A stretch of DNA of 47,911 nt from an uncultured Roseobacter sp. (GCA_913054455.1 CAJXIL010000011.1:1-47911); one strand, 5' to 3'. Counted from the stretch's first letter, positions 28,050-37,504 are shown. The notes: generated by a model from the sequence alone, not told the origin. Translations and numbers: made by a program.

Positions 28050-29069
28050 TTAGCCCAGTGTCTGCACGTAGCTTGGGTCGATAACGGTTTCCAGGCTGAT
28101 GCCCTGATCGACCAGACCCTCAGACTGGAACCAGCTTAACTGATCCTGCAGCGAGGCGGTGTTCATTGCAGCGCCGTCGTTCAGGCGCATGGTGCCATTG
28201 ATGATCGACTTGGCTGCTTTTTCACGGGGCCGATCCGCGTAGACATATTTGTGGATCAGATCGACCAATTCTTGTACGCCTGCATCGCCATGGGCTTTGT
28301 CGATCATGGTGACGTTATAATCGCTCACGCCTTTGGAATATCCTGCCAGGAAATCACGGGTCATTTGTTGCTCGCCGCTGGCATTTTTGGCGGAGGTAAA
28401 GACCGTGGTGACCTGATAGTTGGGCAGATAGTCCGAGACATTGCCGATGATATGGACTTTGCCGGATCCGGCCAGGGGTTTGGCGAGATGCGGCACGATG
28501 GACCAGGCGTCGATCTGGCCAGACTTCAGTGCCCCGATGATGGCGCCAACTTTTTGCAAGGGTTTGAACTTCAGATCGATCCCTTCTGCCTGGGCCATTT
28601 TGGAGCCCATGTAGTGGAACGAAGACCCCGCAGAGGTGATCCCGTAGCTCTTGCCTGCCAGCTGTGCGGGGCTGGTGGCACCCGCCTGATAGGCCGCATC
28701 CGAGACCAGGAATTTTTGACCGTCGATACCTGCCTCTTCGGACAGGGCCCCACCGATCACCTTGACCGCACCCTTGTCGGCTAGAGAAACCAATCCGCCG
28801 GACATAGCTGTCACAGCGTAGTCCACATCACCAGAGGCAATGGCCACTGCCATCGGAGTCGCGGCTTGGAAGAATTTGAACTCCACATCCAGGCCCGCGT
28901 CGGCAAAGTAGCCGCGTTCAAAGCCGATAAAACTGCCAGAATGGCTGGTAAAGCGCAGCGCACCTACGGTGATCTTTCGGTTTGAGGCCAGTGCCGGGCT
29001 TGCCAGTCCGGCAGCGGCAGCGCTGCCCCCTAATAGAGCCAGTGCCTTACGGCGGGTAAATGTAGTCAT
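28050..29069 (-). CDS. ABC substrate-binding protein, SsuA/NMT1-like
   Basis: This 339-residue periplasmic protein begins MTTFTRRKALALLGGSAAAA, a twin-arginine-like leader (RRKAL) with cleavage near ALASN, so Tat export is possible. The mature part fits the NMT1/SsuA class: KITVGALRF at the first strand, GFERGYFADAGLDVEF, ASGDVDYAV, and the hinge-side AQLAGKSYGITSAGSS. The substrate is not evident from sequence; the class takes up sulfonates, taurine, pyrimidine precursors and others. It precedes its ATPase and permease, and follows a GntR regulator by 43 bases, so the four genes probably form one operon. Confidence 0.9.
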   Translation of the reverse strand: MTTFTRRKALALLGGSAAAAGLASPALASNRKITVGALRFTSHSGSFIGFERGYFADAGLDVEFKFFQAATPMAVAIASGDVDYAVTAMSGGLVSLADKGAVKVIGGALSEEAGIDGQKFLVSDAAYQAGATSPAQLAGKSYGITSAGSSFHYMGSKMAQAEGIDLKFKPLQKVGAIIGALKSGQIDAWSIVPHLAKPLAGSGKVHIIGNVSDYLPNYQVTTVFTSAKNASGEQQMTRDFLAGYSKGVSDYNVTMIDKAHGDAGVQELVDLIHKYVYADRPREKAAKSIINGTMRLNDGAAMNTASLQDQLSWFQSEGLVDQGISLETVIDPSYVQTLG

Positions 29070-29112
29070 GATCGTTCCTCCCTAGTGATATTTTTGACCT
29101 GATCCTTATCCC

Positions 29113-29778
29113 TCAGGCCTGTAGTTCCGTGGTAATCAGGCTCTCCAGCCCGGCGAGCGCCACATCGGTATCGCGCTGCAAAACGGCGGCCAGTAGCGCC
29201 TGGTGCTGCTGCGCACGGTCTTGGAAATCCAGCCGCCCTTCGCGCAGCAAGGCCAGCCGGAACCGGCGGGACTGGTCGTAGAATTTTTGCTGCGTATCCA
29301 GCAGGCGGGGCGAGCCCGAGGCCTCACACAGGCTGTAGGAAAAGGCGCGGCAGGCATTGTCCCAGTCCAGAGCGGCCAGATCGCTCAGATCCCCCTGGAC
29401 GACCATTTCACAGTGCCGCATGGCATGATGCGCTGCCAGGACCCGCCCTTCCCAGGCGACGTCCCCTAGCGCTAAGGCTTTCTCCAGTGCCATCTTTTCA
29501 ACCTGAATGCGCATGAACAGTATGTCCTGCAAATCCGCTTCAGTCGCAGATGTGACGCGGAAACCGCGCTGGGCGCTGGCTGCCACCAGACCCTCAGCGC
29601 TGAGCAGCCGCAGGGTTTCACGCATCGAATGATTGGAACCGCCATAGCGCTGCCGCAGGGCGTTCAGCTTTAGTTTTTCATCGGGTCGAAGCAGGCCAAA
29701 GGAGATATCGCGACGCAGCACCGAAGCCAGCATAGCCACCACGGTTTCGTCCTCATCTTGTTTTGAACCAAATATCAT
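29113..29778 (-). CDS. GntR-family (FCD-type) transcriptional regulator
   Basis: This 221-residue protein has an N-terminal winged helix (KLKLNALRQRYGGSNHSMRE then LRLLSAEGLVAASAQRGFRV) and an alpha-helical FCD ligand domain (about 80-215; LQDILFMRIQVEKMALEKAL, AHHAMRHCEM, QQHQALLAAVLQRD). The FCD histidines often bind a metal and the effector, usually a carboxylate. It is first in the apparent ABC operon and should control uptake of the same substrate and probably itself. TTTGAA-N7-TTCAAA begins at its start codon and could be its operator. Confidence 0.9.
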   Translation of the reverse strand: MIFGSKQDEDETVVAMLASVLRRDISFGLLRPDEKLKLNALRQRYGGSNHSMRETLRLLSAEGLVAASAQRGFRVTSATEADLQDILFMRIQVEKMALEKALALGDVAWEGRVLAAHHAMRHCEMVVQGDLSDLAALDWDNACRAFSYSLCEASGSPRLLDTQQKFYDQSRRFRLALLREGRLDFQDRAQQHQALLAAVLQRDTDVALAGLESLITTELQA

Positions 29779-29796
29779 TTGAACCCGATTTTCAAA
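29778..29796. promoter_or_regulatory. Possible GntR operator at the regulator start
   Basis: TTTGAA (29778-29783) and TTCAAA (29791-29796) form an inverted repeat with a seven-base spacer, lying at and just upstream of the GntR start codon. A partial second copy, TTTGAACC, is inside the first codons (29763 onwards). The length suits a dimeric GntR protein, but six-base arms are weak evidence. Confidence 0.3.
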
Positions 29797-29976
29797 AATG
29801 TTGGATATTTCTGCCGTAAGGGATAGCTGCTGTCAATTGCCAGTTCTCCAACCTCTCCCCTACCTGGAATTTTCTGAGAGCATTCCCAGGTCAGACGCTC
29901 GCAGTCGCGTTGACCCTTTGCTATGGCTCTGCCACTCATAGCCAGTACCTGCATTTATTGATCACACGGAGCCTTG

Positions 29977-31122
29977 ATGACCCCCTTTCGCTTTCTTCAC
30001 AGCTCTGATCTGCATCTCGGCAAACGGTTTGGTCAGATGCCAGAAGAGGTTCGTGCCGATCTGCAGCAGGCGCGTCAGCAGGTGGTTGCTGCGCTGGCGA
30101 GGTTGGCTCAGGAGCGCGGAGCCCAACATATCCTGATCGCGGGCGATATGTTCGACACCGAAACGCCCTCAACGCGGGTGCTGCGCCAAGCACTGGCGGC
30201 GATGGCTGCGGCGGCGGATTTGCAATGGTGGATTATTCCGGGCAATCATGACAGCGCAGCCGCGGAAACGCTTTGGGCAGAGATGGCGGCGCATACGTCT
30301 GAAAACACGCATCTTTTGATGCAGCCTGAGCCAGTAGAAATGGCGCCGGGTGTTCATCTGCTGCCTGCGCCCTGTCTCCATCGCTTTGCGGGGCAGGATC
30401 TCACCGCCTGGATGGACGGCTACGAAACCCCTGCCGGCAATCTGCGCATTGGCCTAGCCCATGGCGGGGTTCTGGATTTTGGCTCTGACGAGGCCGGTGG
30501 CGAAGTGATTTCATCCAATCGCGCCAGTTCAGCACGTTTGGATTACCTGGCGCTGGGGGATTGGCATGGCGCTTTTACCCTGAATGAGCGCAGCCGCTAT
30601 AGCGGAACGCCAGAGGCAGATCGGTTCAAACATGCGGGACGTGGTCAGTGCCTATTGGTCGAGCTGACCGCGGCAGGTCTACCGCCCGAAGTGACCTCGA
30701 TCGAGACCGGTGCCTACCACTGGCAAGACCAGCTGTTGCAGCTCTCCCCGGCAAGCGATGTCGCCGCCCAGCTTCAGGAGCTGTTGCCAGAAAATCGCGC
30801 AGATTGGAACCGGCATCTGCTGCGGCTCCGGGTCGAGGGCTGGGTCACTGCGCCGCAGCGACTGGCGCTGGAGGAGGCCATAACGAAGGTCGCGCCGGAG
30901 TTCTGTCACTTTGCATTGGAGAAAACGGAGCTTCGCAGCGAATACCAGCTCTCCGATCTGGACCTCATTGCCCCTAATGGCGCTCTGAGAGCGGCTGCCG
31001 AAGATCTGATGCGCGCAGCCGAGGACGAGCGCAAGGCGCAAAGTGAGCGTGACATTGCCTCGGCAGCGTTGAACCGGTTGTTTGCCTATACCCAGCAGCT
31101 GGCGACGGAGGTTGACGCATGA
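29977..31122 (+). CDS. SbcD/Mre11-like DNA repair exonuclease (YhaO-type)
   Basis: This 381-residue calcineurin-type phosphoesterase should bind two metals and cut DNA ends with the ATPase encoded next. Motifs in order: SSDLHLGKRF (D11, H13), LIAGDMFDTETPS, IIPGNHDSA, LAHGGV and YLALGDWHG. The last reads GDWH where many homologues have GHxH. The C-terminal third (DLMRAAEDERKAQSERDIAS) is helical and may carry the ATPase-binding segment. Start ATG 29977 has GGAG five bases upstream; a TTG at 29974 is the alternative. Its TGA overlaps the next ATG by four bases. It is divergent from the GntR operon. Confidence 0.9.
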   Translation: MTPFRFLHSSDLHLGKRFGQMPEEVRADLQQARQQVVAALARLAQERGAQHILIAGDMFDTETPSTRVLRQALAAMAAAADLQWWIIPGNHDSAAAETLWAEMAAHTSENTHLLMQPEPVEMAPGVHLLPAPCLHRFAGQDLTAWMDGYETPAGNLRIGLAHGGVLDFGSDEAGGEVISSNRASSARLDYLALGDWHGAFTLNERSRYSGTPEADRFKHAGRGQCLLVELTAAGLPPEVTSIETGAYHWQDQLLQLSPASDVAAQLQELLPENRADWNRHLLRLRVEGWVTAPQRLALEEAITKVAPEFCHFALEKTELRSEYQLSDLDLIAPNGALRAAAEDLMRAAEDERKAQSERDIASAALNRLFAYTQQLATEVDA

Positions 31123-33764
31123 AGATCCGCGCCATTCGCTTGGAGAACATCCGCCGCTTTACTGACCCGGTTGAAATTACTGGTATTGCTGGCGGGCTTA
31201 ATGTGTTGGCGGCCCCGAATGAACAGGGCAAGTCCACGATCTTTGACGCATTGCACGCGGTGTTTTTCAAGGATGCCAAATCCTGGGACAAAGATATCCG
31301 CGCTCTGGCCCCGCGTGCCGGGGGGGAGCCTCGGGTGGAGGTGGAGATTGAGCGCGACGGGCGTCCCTACCGACTGGCCAAGCAGTTCCAAAAGGCCTCG
31401 GGAAAGGGCGATGTGCGGATCTGGCAGGGGGATCAGCTCTATTTGCAATCGGATGCGGCTGAGGCCTGGCTTCAGGATCTGATCAAATCCCCCAAGGAGG
31501 GCGGCCCTGCAGGCCTGCTCTGGGTGCGCCAGGGGCTGACCAATTTTTCAGATGCCAAAGAAACCCTAGCGGCGCGGCAGGATTTGATGTCTTCGGTGAC
31601 CGGAGAGGTAGACACGATTACTGGTGGCCAGCGCATGGATGCGATCCGGCGCGATGTACGTCAATCCCTGGATCGGCTGGTGACATCCCGGGGGGCAAAA
31701 AAGGGCGGCGCGCTGGAACAGGCCATGACGCAGGTGGCCAGTTTTGCCGCCCGTGAGGAGGAGCTCGCGGCGCAGGTGCAAGAACTGCGCGGCCAGTTGG
31801 ATCAGCGTCAGGCTCTGCGCCGACAGTTGGCGGATCTGCAAGACCCGGAAACACTACGGGCGCTGGAACACCGTTTGCTAAAGTCACAAAAGGACCTGCA
31901 AGCTGCAGAGCAATATCAGGAAAAACTAACCGTTGCAGAACAGGCTCTGCGCAATGCCGCATTGGTTCTGGACAATCACGACAGTGCCTTGGCTGCGTTT
32001 TTGGCCCGTCGCAAGGATCATACTGAGGCTGAGCAGGCTCGCTGCACGGCGGTTGGGCAACTGGAACAGATTTCCCAGGTTCTTGAACTCGCTCATGTGG
32101 AGGCTGAGCAGGCTGAGCGGCTTTGGGAAGCGGCCAAGGCCGAAACCCAGAGGGCAGAAGCCCGCTTAGCGCAGCTGCAACGGGTTGAACGTTTGGAGCA
32201 GGCCGCAGACCAGCGGCGTGCCCTGCAACAGAGGTTGGAGCAGGTGCGTGCTGGGATGCAGCAGGTTGCCACGCTCAAGGCGCAGGCAGATTGCGGCCCA
32301 GATCGGGCGGCGATGGACAAGATTGAGAGCGCGCGTGAAGCATTGGCACTGGCCACCCAAGCGCAGCAGTTAGGCGCCTTTGCCCTGACAGTCACCTATG
32401 AGACAGGTCAAGAAGGGCGCTTGACGCTGGATGGTGTGCCCTTGGCTGGCGAAATCCGTGTTGCGCTGCCCAACGGCGGCAGCCTGGAGGCCCCTGGTCT
32501 GGGACGTATCGACCTTCATCCCGGGGCTGGCGCCGACAGGGACCAACTGGATCGCGCGCAGCGCGGCTTGACGGTCGCCCTGGATGGGGCGGGGTTTGAG
32601 AGCATTGAGCGCGCGCGCGAAGCCTACCAGGCAGGCCAAGAAGCCCGCATTCGCCTGCAAGAGGCTGAGGGACAATTGCAGAATCTGGCCCCGGAAGGGG
32701 TTATGGCGCTGATGGAGCGCATTGATGCTTTGCCAAGTGACGCCATGCCGACGAATGCAGCACCCGCGCCGGGGAATGAGCCGCAAGACCTCTGTGACGG
32801 TGAAAGCTTGGATCAGTTGGAGATCCTGCTTTTAGCGCAACGCGCTGACCTGGATCGGACCACAGCTGCCCGTGATCAGGCGCGCCTGGTTGAGGGGGGC
32901 CACCGTCTGGCTCTGGAGGGCGCGCGTGTCAGTCACCAGGCGGCTCTTCAGCGTTTGGAGCGGGCCGAGGCGGTGCTGACGGGGCAGGGGGACAGTTCGG
33001 ATCGGCTGGCACAATTGCAGCAGCGGCAAGCTGAGTTGCGCCAGGATCTGGCGGTACAGAAAACGCAATGCCTGGCCCTGCAACAGGATGCTCCAGATCT
33101 GACCGCAGCGCGGGCGCGGGCTGTCCGGGCCAAATCGGAACAGGCAGCAACCGCAGAGGCCACCCAAACCCATCTGCGTGATCTGGCCGTTCTGGACAGT
33201 CGCATTTCCACCACGGCGGGCTGGGCTGTTGAGGAGGAACTCGCCGAGGTGCGCGGCCAGCTCCTTGCAGCACAAAAGCAGCTGCGGGCGGTGGAGTTTG
33301 AGGTTTCGGTGCTGCGCCGACTTGATCTGTCGCTGGAACAGGCCCGCAGCGCTGCGCAGGAGGCCTATGTTGGTCCAGTGCTGCAAGAGCTGCAACCGCT
33401 GTTGCGGATGCTTTGGCCTGAGGCGAGTCTGGGACTGGACGCAGGGCAGGTCTTACCGGACCAGCTCATGCGGGCGGGGCGGGAGGAGAGCTTTGACAGC
33501 CTGTCTGGCGGCACCCAGGAACAGATTGCCCTCTTGGTGCGTCTCGCTTTTGCGCGGCTTTTGGCGCGGGCAGGGCAGCCGGCACCGATCATTCTGGACG
33601 ATGCGATCGTCTATACGGATGATGCCCGCATCGAGAAAATTTTTGATGCGCTGACCCTGCAGGCCGATGAGATGCAGATTCTGGTTTTCACTTGTAGGCA
33701 AAAGAGCTTTCGTGCTCTGGGTGGCACCCAGCTGAGCATTCGCTCGGCGGCAGATCCCGGATAG
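31119..33764 (+). CDS. SbcC/Rad50-like coiled-coil ATPase without zinc hook (YhaN-type)
   Basis: This 881-residue partner of the upstream nuclease has the split ABC ATPase head: Walker A APNEQGKST (32-40) at the N-terminus, signature SLSGGTQEQ (about 792) and Walker B PIILDDAIVYTDD (about 823) at the C-terminus. Between them are long alanine/glutamine-rich coiled coils (about 195-415 and 480-770). Rad50 and SbcC join at a CxxC zinc hook in the coil apex; no CxxC occurs anywhere here. Instead a compact beta-rich segment (about 422-475; FALTVTYETGQEGRLTLDG and IRVALPNGGS) divides the coils. It probably tethers and unwinds DNA ends for the nuclease. ATGA overlap implies translational coupling. 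Confidence 0.9.
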   Translation: MKIRAIRLENIRRFTDPVEITGIAGGLNVLAAPNEQGKSTIFDALHAVFFKDAKSWDKDIRALAPRAGGEPRVEVEIERDGRPYRLAKQFQKASGKGDVRIWQGDQLYLQSDAAEAWLQDLIKSPKEGGPAGLLWVRQGLTNFSDAKETLAARQDLMSSVTGEVDTITGGQRMDAIRRDVRQSLDRLVTSRGAKKGGALEQAMTQVASFAAREEELAAQVQELRGQLDQRQALRRQLADLQDPETLRALEHRLLKSQKDLQAAEQYQEKLTVAEQALRNAALVLDNHDSALAAFLARRKDHTEAEQARCTAVGQLEQISQVLELAHVEAEQAERLWEAAKAETQRAEARLAQLQRVERLEQAADQRRALQQRLEQVRAGMQQVATLKAQADCGPDRAAMDKIESAREALALATQAQQLGAFALTVTYETGQEGRLTLDGVPLAGEIRVALPNGGSLEAPGLGRIDLHPGAGADRDQLDRAQRGLTVALDGAGFESIERAREAYQAGQEARIRLQEAEGQLQNLAPEGVMALMERIDALPSDAMPTNAAPAPGNEPQDLCDGESLDQLEILLLAQRADLDRTTAARDQARLVEGGHRLALEGARVSHQAALQRLERAEAVLTGQGDSSDRLAQLQQRQAELRQDLAVQKTQCLALQQDAPDLTAARARAVRAKSEQAATAEATQTHLRDLAVLDSRISTTAGWAVEEELAEVRGQLLAAQKQLRAVEFEVSVLRRLDLSLEQARSAAQEAYVGPVLQELQPLLRMLWPEASLGLDAGQVLPDQLMRAGREESFDSLSGGTQEQIALLVRLAFARLLARAGQPAPIILDDAIVYTDDARIEKIFDALTLQADEMQILVFTCRQKSFRALGGTQLSIRSAADPG

Positions 33765-33798
33765 ATCAGCCGCAGTCGTAAGCGGGGCGAGGCCGAGA

Positions 33799-34320
33799 TC
33801 AGTCGCGGATCTCTTCGGGCATCACACCCCAGAGTTTTGATTTTGGGGCCCAGCCACTAAAGCCGCTAACCGAAACTTCGCACCAGGTTAAAGCGCAGTC
33901 GCCCAATCGGGCCACAACCCCGTATTCAAGGGCCGCTGTCACCGGTGCCTGTTCATCAGCCTTGGCGTGCAGGGTCAGCATGTCCTCCTGTACCAGCACG
34001 GTTCTGGCCCCGGAGAGCAGTGCATAATGCACCCAGCCCCCGGCGCCGTCCTGATCGCGCACCCTGCGCCAATGGCCAAATTCTGCGGTGATCTCCAGCG
34101 GCATGCCGCGGCGTTTGAATACCCAGTCGATGCGATGGGTCAGCGAGGGGCCGCGGCGCACATTGCCCTCGGCGGCCTTCATCGAGACATAGCGCGGCAG
34201 GGGCAGGTTGGTTACGGGGCCGCGTTCTGAGGCCGCGACCATTGAAGCTAGGGAGGTGCAGCCCAATGCCACACATAGCGCCACTGCGCGACCGCGCTGT
34301 TGCGAAAATTTTCTAATCAC
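33799..34320 (-). CDS. Exported bacterial SH3-domain protein
   Basis: The product has 173 residues from a GTG at 34320, chosen because it places a good signal peptide (RAVALCVALGCTSLASMVAA) at the N-terminus; the open frame continues upstream to 34470 with unlikely sequence. The mature part has two SH3-like units: NVRRGPSLTHRIDWVFKRRG followed by GHWRRVRDQDGAGGWVHYALL, then ALEYGVVARLGDCALTWCEV and GFSGWAPKSKLWGV. This is the SH3_4/DUF1058 pattern of periplasmic proteins thought to bind cell-wall peptides. The two cysteines in GDCALTWCEV may form a disulfide. It is divergent from the 2-hydroxyacid dehydrogenase gene. Confidence 0.82.
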   Translation of the reverse strand: MIRKFSQQRGRAVALCVALGCTSLASMVAASERGPVTNLPLPRYVSMKAAEGNVRRGPSLTHRIDWVFKRRGMPLEITAEFGHWRRVRDQDGAGGWVHYALLSGARTVLVQEDMLTLHAKADEQAPVTAALEYGVVARLGDCALTWCEVSVSGFSGWAPKSKLWGVMPEEIRD

Positions 34321-34512
34321 TGCCTGCTCACTTCTGCTCGTGGTTAAGCCTGCCAAATTTAAACTCCGAAATCCTGGCCGGTTTCCTGCTCCAAAAGGCA
34401 AAAAAGCCGCGTCACTTGTTCCGGTTGTGGCGGATCGGTTCTTGTGCCCGGTTCCGTCCTGCGCCACCATGCCATCAAGCGAGAAGCGATGAAAAGCCAG
34501 GGGAGAGCAAAA

Positions 34513-35499
34513 GTGGCAAGAGAACGTCTGAGTGTTGTCGTAACGCGACGGTTGCCAGAGCCGGTAGAGACCCGGTTGAGCGAGCTGTTTGATGTGCAGT
34601 TGCGCAGCGATGATACACCGATGAGCCGTCAGGAATTGGCCGCAGCTATGAAAGACGCGGATGTGCTTGTGCCGACGGTCACTGACACAATTGATGCCGC
34701 CCTTTTGGGGCAGGCTGGTGAAAAGCTAAAGCTCATTGCCAACTACGGGGCCGGGGTTGATCATATTGATGTGGCCACTGCTCGCCAACGTGGCATTCTG
34801 GTTTCCAATACCCCGGGTGTTTTGACGGATGACACCGCCGATATGGCGATGGCTTTGATCATGGCCGTGGTGCGCCGTATTCCCGAAGGGCTGGCCGTTA
34901 TGCAAAGGGGAGACTGGCAGGGCTGGGCGCCTACTGCGATGCTGGGGGGGCGTCTGGCTGGACGTCGTCTAGGCATTTTAGGCATGGGCCAGATTGGCCA
35001 GGCCGTGGCGCGTCGAGCCCGCGCTTTTGGCATGCAGATCCATTACAACAACCGCCGCCGGTTGCGCCCAGAGATTGAGACCGACCTGGAGGCCACTTAC
35101 TGGGAAAGCCTTGATCAAATGGTGGCACGGATGGATGTGATTTCGGTCAACTGTCCCTCGACGCCTTCCACCTTTCATTTACTGAATGCGCGCCGCTTGA
35201 AGCTGATGAAACCCTCGGCGGTGGTGGTGAATACCTCGCGTGGGGAAGTGATCGACGAACACGCGCTGACCCGCATGCTGCGCAACAATGAAATTGCTGG
35301 AGCTGGTCTTGATGTCTACGAGAAGGGCACTGATATCAATCCACGTTTGCGGGAGTTGCCAAATGTGGTACTGCTACCCCATATGGGTTCTGCAACCCTG
35401 GAAGGTCGGGTCGAGATGGGTGAGAAAGTCCTGTTGAATATCAAAACCTTCGAGGATGGGCATCGACCACCGGATCAGGTTGTGCCAGCCATGTTGTAA
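34513..35499 (+). CDS. D-2-hydroxyacid dehydrogenase (glyoxylate/hydroxypyruvate reductase-like)
   Basis: This 328-residue NAD(P)-dependent enzyme interconverts a 2-keto acid and its D-2-hydroxy acid. It has the nucleotide motif GILGMGQIGQAVARR (about 155), R243 in NTSRGEVID and H290 in LLPHMGSAT. The usual catalytic glutamate of the LDVFxxEP motif is G272 here (LDVYEKGTDINPRL), although E270 is two residues away. GTG 34513 is chosen because AGGGGAG lies seven bases upstream; ATG 34489 would add eight residues. A glycerate/glyoxylate role is suggested by the family and by the C2/C3 enzymes downstream, but is not shown. The next gene starts 38 bases after the stop. Confidence 0.9.
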   Translation: MARERLSVVVTRRLPEPVETRLSELFDVQLRSDDTPMSRQELAAAMKDADVLVPTVTDTIDAALLGQAGEKLKLIANYGAGVDHIDVATARQRGILVSNTPGVLTDDTADMAMALIMAVVRRIPEGLAVMQRGDWQGWAPTAMLGGRLAGRRLGILGMGQIGQAVARRARAFGMQIHYNNRRRLRPEIETDLEATYWESLDQMVARMDVISVNCPSTPSTFHLLNARRLKLMKPSAVVVNTSRGEVIDEHALTRMLRNNEIAGAGLDVYEKGTDINPRLRELPNVVLLPHMGSATLEGRVEMGEKVLLNIKTFEDGHRPPDQVVPAML

Positions 35500-35537
35500 G
35501 GGCTCAAATACATCTATAAGCTGTGTGAGGGCCTTCC

Positions 35538-37343
35538 ATGAGAACTGTTTTACTGACCTGCCTAGCTCTGTCGAGTGCAGTGGTTTTACCCTTCGGAGTG
35601 GCCGCGCAAGAAGCGGCGGATGCAGTTGCGCCAGAAGGTGCCAGCGGAGGAGAATTTACCCCCAGTTCCGCTTCTGTGGCCGCTTCGCTCGTTACAAAAG
35701 CGGCAGGCACACCGGTCGAGGCGCAGAACTGGATGATTGCCGCAGCTAATCCCCATGCGGTTGAGGCTGGTGCTGCGATTTTGCGCCAAGGCGGAACGGC
35801 TGCGGATGCCATGGTTGCTGTGCAGACCGTTCTGGGGCTGGTTGAACCGCAATCCTCCGGTTTGGGGGGCGGTGCCTTTTTGGTTTGGTATGATGCCACT
35901 GCGGGCGAGATCAGCACGCTGGATGCCCGAGAAACCGCTCCTTTGGCCGCAACTCCGCGCTTGTTTCAGGATGAGGCTGGCGAGCCCCTTAAGTTCTTTG
36001 ATGCTGTTGTTGGCGGGCGATCTGTTGGCACCCCCGGCACGCCGGCCTTGCTGGAGGCAGCCCATCGCAAATGGGGGCGGGCTAACTGGGCCTCCCTTTT
36101 TGAAGCGGGCATTGCCCTGGCAACAGAGGGGTTTGAGGTCTCGCCCCGCATGGCCGGATCAATCGCAAGGGACGCTGATCGGCTAGGGCGTTTCCCGGCC
36201 ACGGCGGAGTATTTCCTGCCCGGGGGTACAGCGCTGCAAGCGGGTGATACCCTGACAAATTCGGCCTATGCTGATGTGTTACGTGTCCTTGCCTCTGAGG
36301 GGGCAGAGGGCTTTTACACAGGACCAATCGCGGCAGATATAGTGCGCACAGTGCAGGAGGCAGAGGGCAACCCTGGTGTGCTCTCTGCCATGGACCTGGC
36401 GCTGTATAAGGTAAAGGAACGGCCGGCGAGCTGTGCCAGTTATCGTGATTTTGAGGTTTGCGGCATGGGACCGCCCTCGTCCGGGGCGCTGACGGTTGGT
36501 CAGATCTTGGGCATGCTGGGCGGCTATGATCTGGCCACCTTAGGTGCAGAAAACCCTCAGGCCTGGCGGCTGATCGGTGATGCTTCGCGGCTCGCTTTTG
36601 CTGATCGGGGCCGCTACATGGCCGATAGTGACTTTGTGCCGGTCCCAGCCAAGGGGCTGGTAGATCCAGATTATTTGGCCAGCCGGGCAGAGCTGCTATC
36701 TGGCGAGATGGCATTGGCTGAGGTCGGACCGGGTAAACCGGAGTTCGATCACGCCGGATTGGCACCGGTTTGGTCTGACGATGCCTCGATCGAGTTTCCG
36801 TCGACCTCTCATCTGACGATTGTGGATCAATACGGAAATGTGCTGTCGATGACCACGACCATAGAAAATGGGTTTGGCTCGCGCTTGATGAGCAATGGGT
36901 TTTTGCTCAACAACGAGTTGACCGATTTCTCTTTCCGCAGCCATCGCGATGGGGTGCCTATTGCCAATCGGTTGGAGCCAGGGAAGCGACCACGCTCTTC
37001 CATGGCGCCTACTATTGTGATGAAAGATGGCGCGCCGGTCCTGGCGATCGGTTCTCCCGGTGGCAGTCGCATCATCGGTTATGTGGCAACGGCTATTGTT
37101 GCTTGGGCCGATTGGGGCATGGATGTACAGCAGGCGCTTGCGCTTCCCCATGCAGTGAACCGCTTTGGCACCTATGATCTTGAGGCGGATACAGCTGCTA
37201 CTGCCATGGAAGTGGCGCTGAGCGCGTTGGGATATAAGGTCAATATCCGGGATTTGAACTCAGGGCTCCATGCCATCGAGATTGGGGAGACCTTAAAAGG
37301 GGGGGCTGATCCGCGTCGCGAAGGTATTGCGCTGGGCGAGTGA
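35538..37343 (+). CDS. ggt: Gamma-glutamyltranspeptidase
   Basis: The product is a 601-residue periplasmic Ntn-hydrolase precursor. A signal peptide (VLLTCLALSSAVVLPFGVAAQ) precedes the large-subunit part with GGTAADAMVAVQTVLGLVEP and the LDARETAP arginine. The self-cleavage site and nucleophile is T423 in STSHLTIVDQYGN, so maturation would give a small subunit of about 180 residues that carries GSPGGSRIIGY. The enzyme removes the gamma-glutamyl group of glutathione and similar peptides. GAGGG upstream supports the ATG. It is probably co-transcribed with the dehydrogenase before it (38-base gap). Confidence 0.94.
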   Translation: MRTVLLTCLALSSAVVLPFGVAAQEAADAVAPEGASGGEFTPSSASVAASLVTKAAGTPVEAQNWMIAAANPHAVEAGAAILRQGGTAADAMVAVQTVLGLVEPQSSGLGGGAFLVWYDATAGEISTLDARETAPLAATPRLFQDEAGEPLKFFDAVVGGRSVGTPGTPALLEAAHRKWGRANWASLFEAGIALATEGFEVSPRMAGSIARDADRLGRFPATAEYFLPGGTALQAGDTLTNSAYADVLRVLASEGAEGFYTGPIAADIVRTVQEAEGNPGVLSAMDLALYKVKERPASCASYRDFEVCGMGPPSSGALTVGQILGMLGGYDLATLGAENPQAWRLIGDASRLAFADRGRYMADSDFVPVPAKGLVDPDYLASRAELLSGEMALAEVGPGKPEFDHAGLAPVWSDDASIEFPSTSHLTIVDQYGNVLSMTTTIENGFGSRLMSNGFLLNNELTDFSFRSHRDGVPIANRLEPGKRPRSSMAPTIVMKDGAPVLAIGSPGGSRIIGYVATAIVAWADWGMDVQQALALPHAVNRFGTYDLEADTAATAMEVALSALGYKVNIRDLNSGLHAIEIGETLKGGADPRREGIALGE

Positions 37344-37504
37344 AGGGCTGGGTGAGATCTGTGGCCTTTAGAGGGGAAGGCAAGGGGCGAGCCTGGCTTG
37401 CCTCCGCCACGCTTTTGGGCAATAAGTTCGCCTGTGTTGTCATGACAACACGATGTTGGGGCAACAGCGCTATGCGTTGTTGAGGGAAGAAAGAGGATCA
37501 AGAC

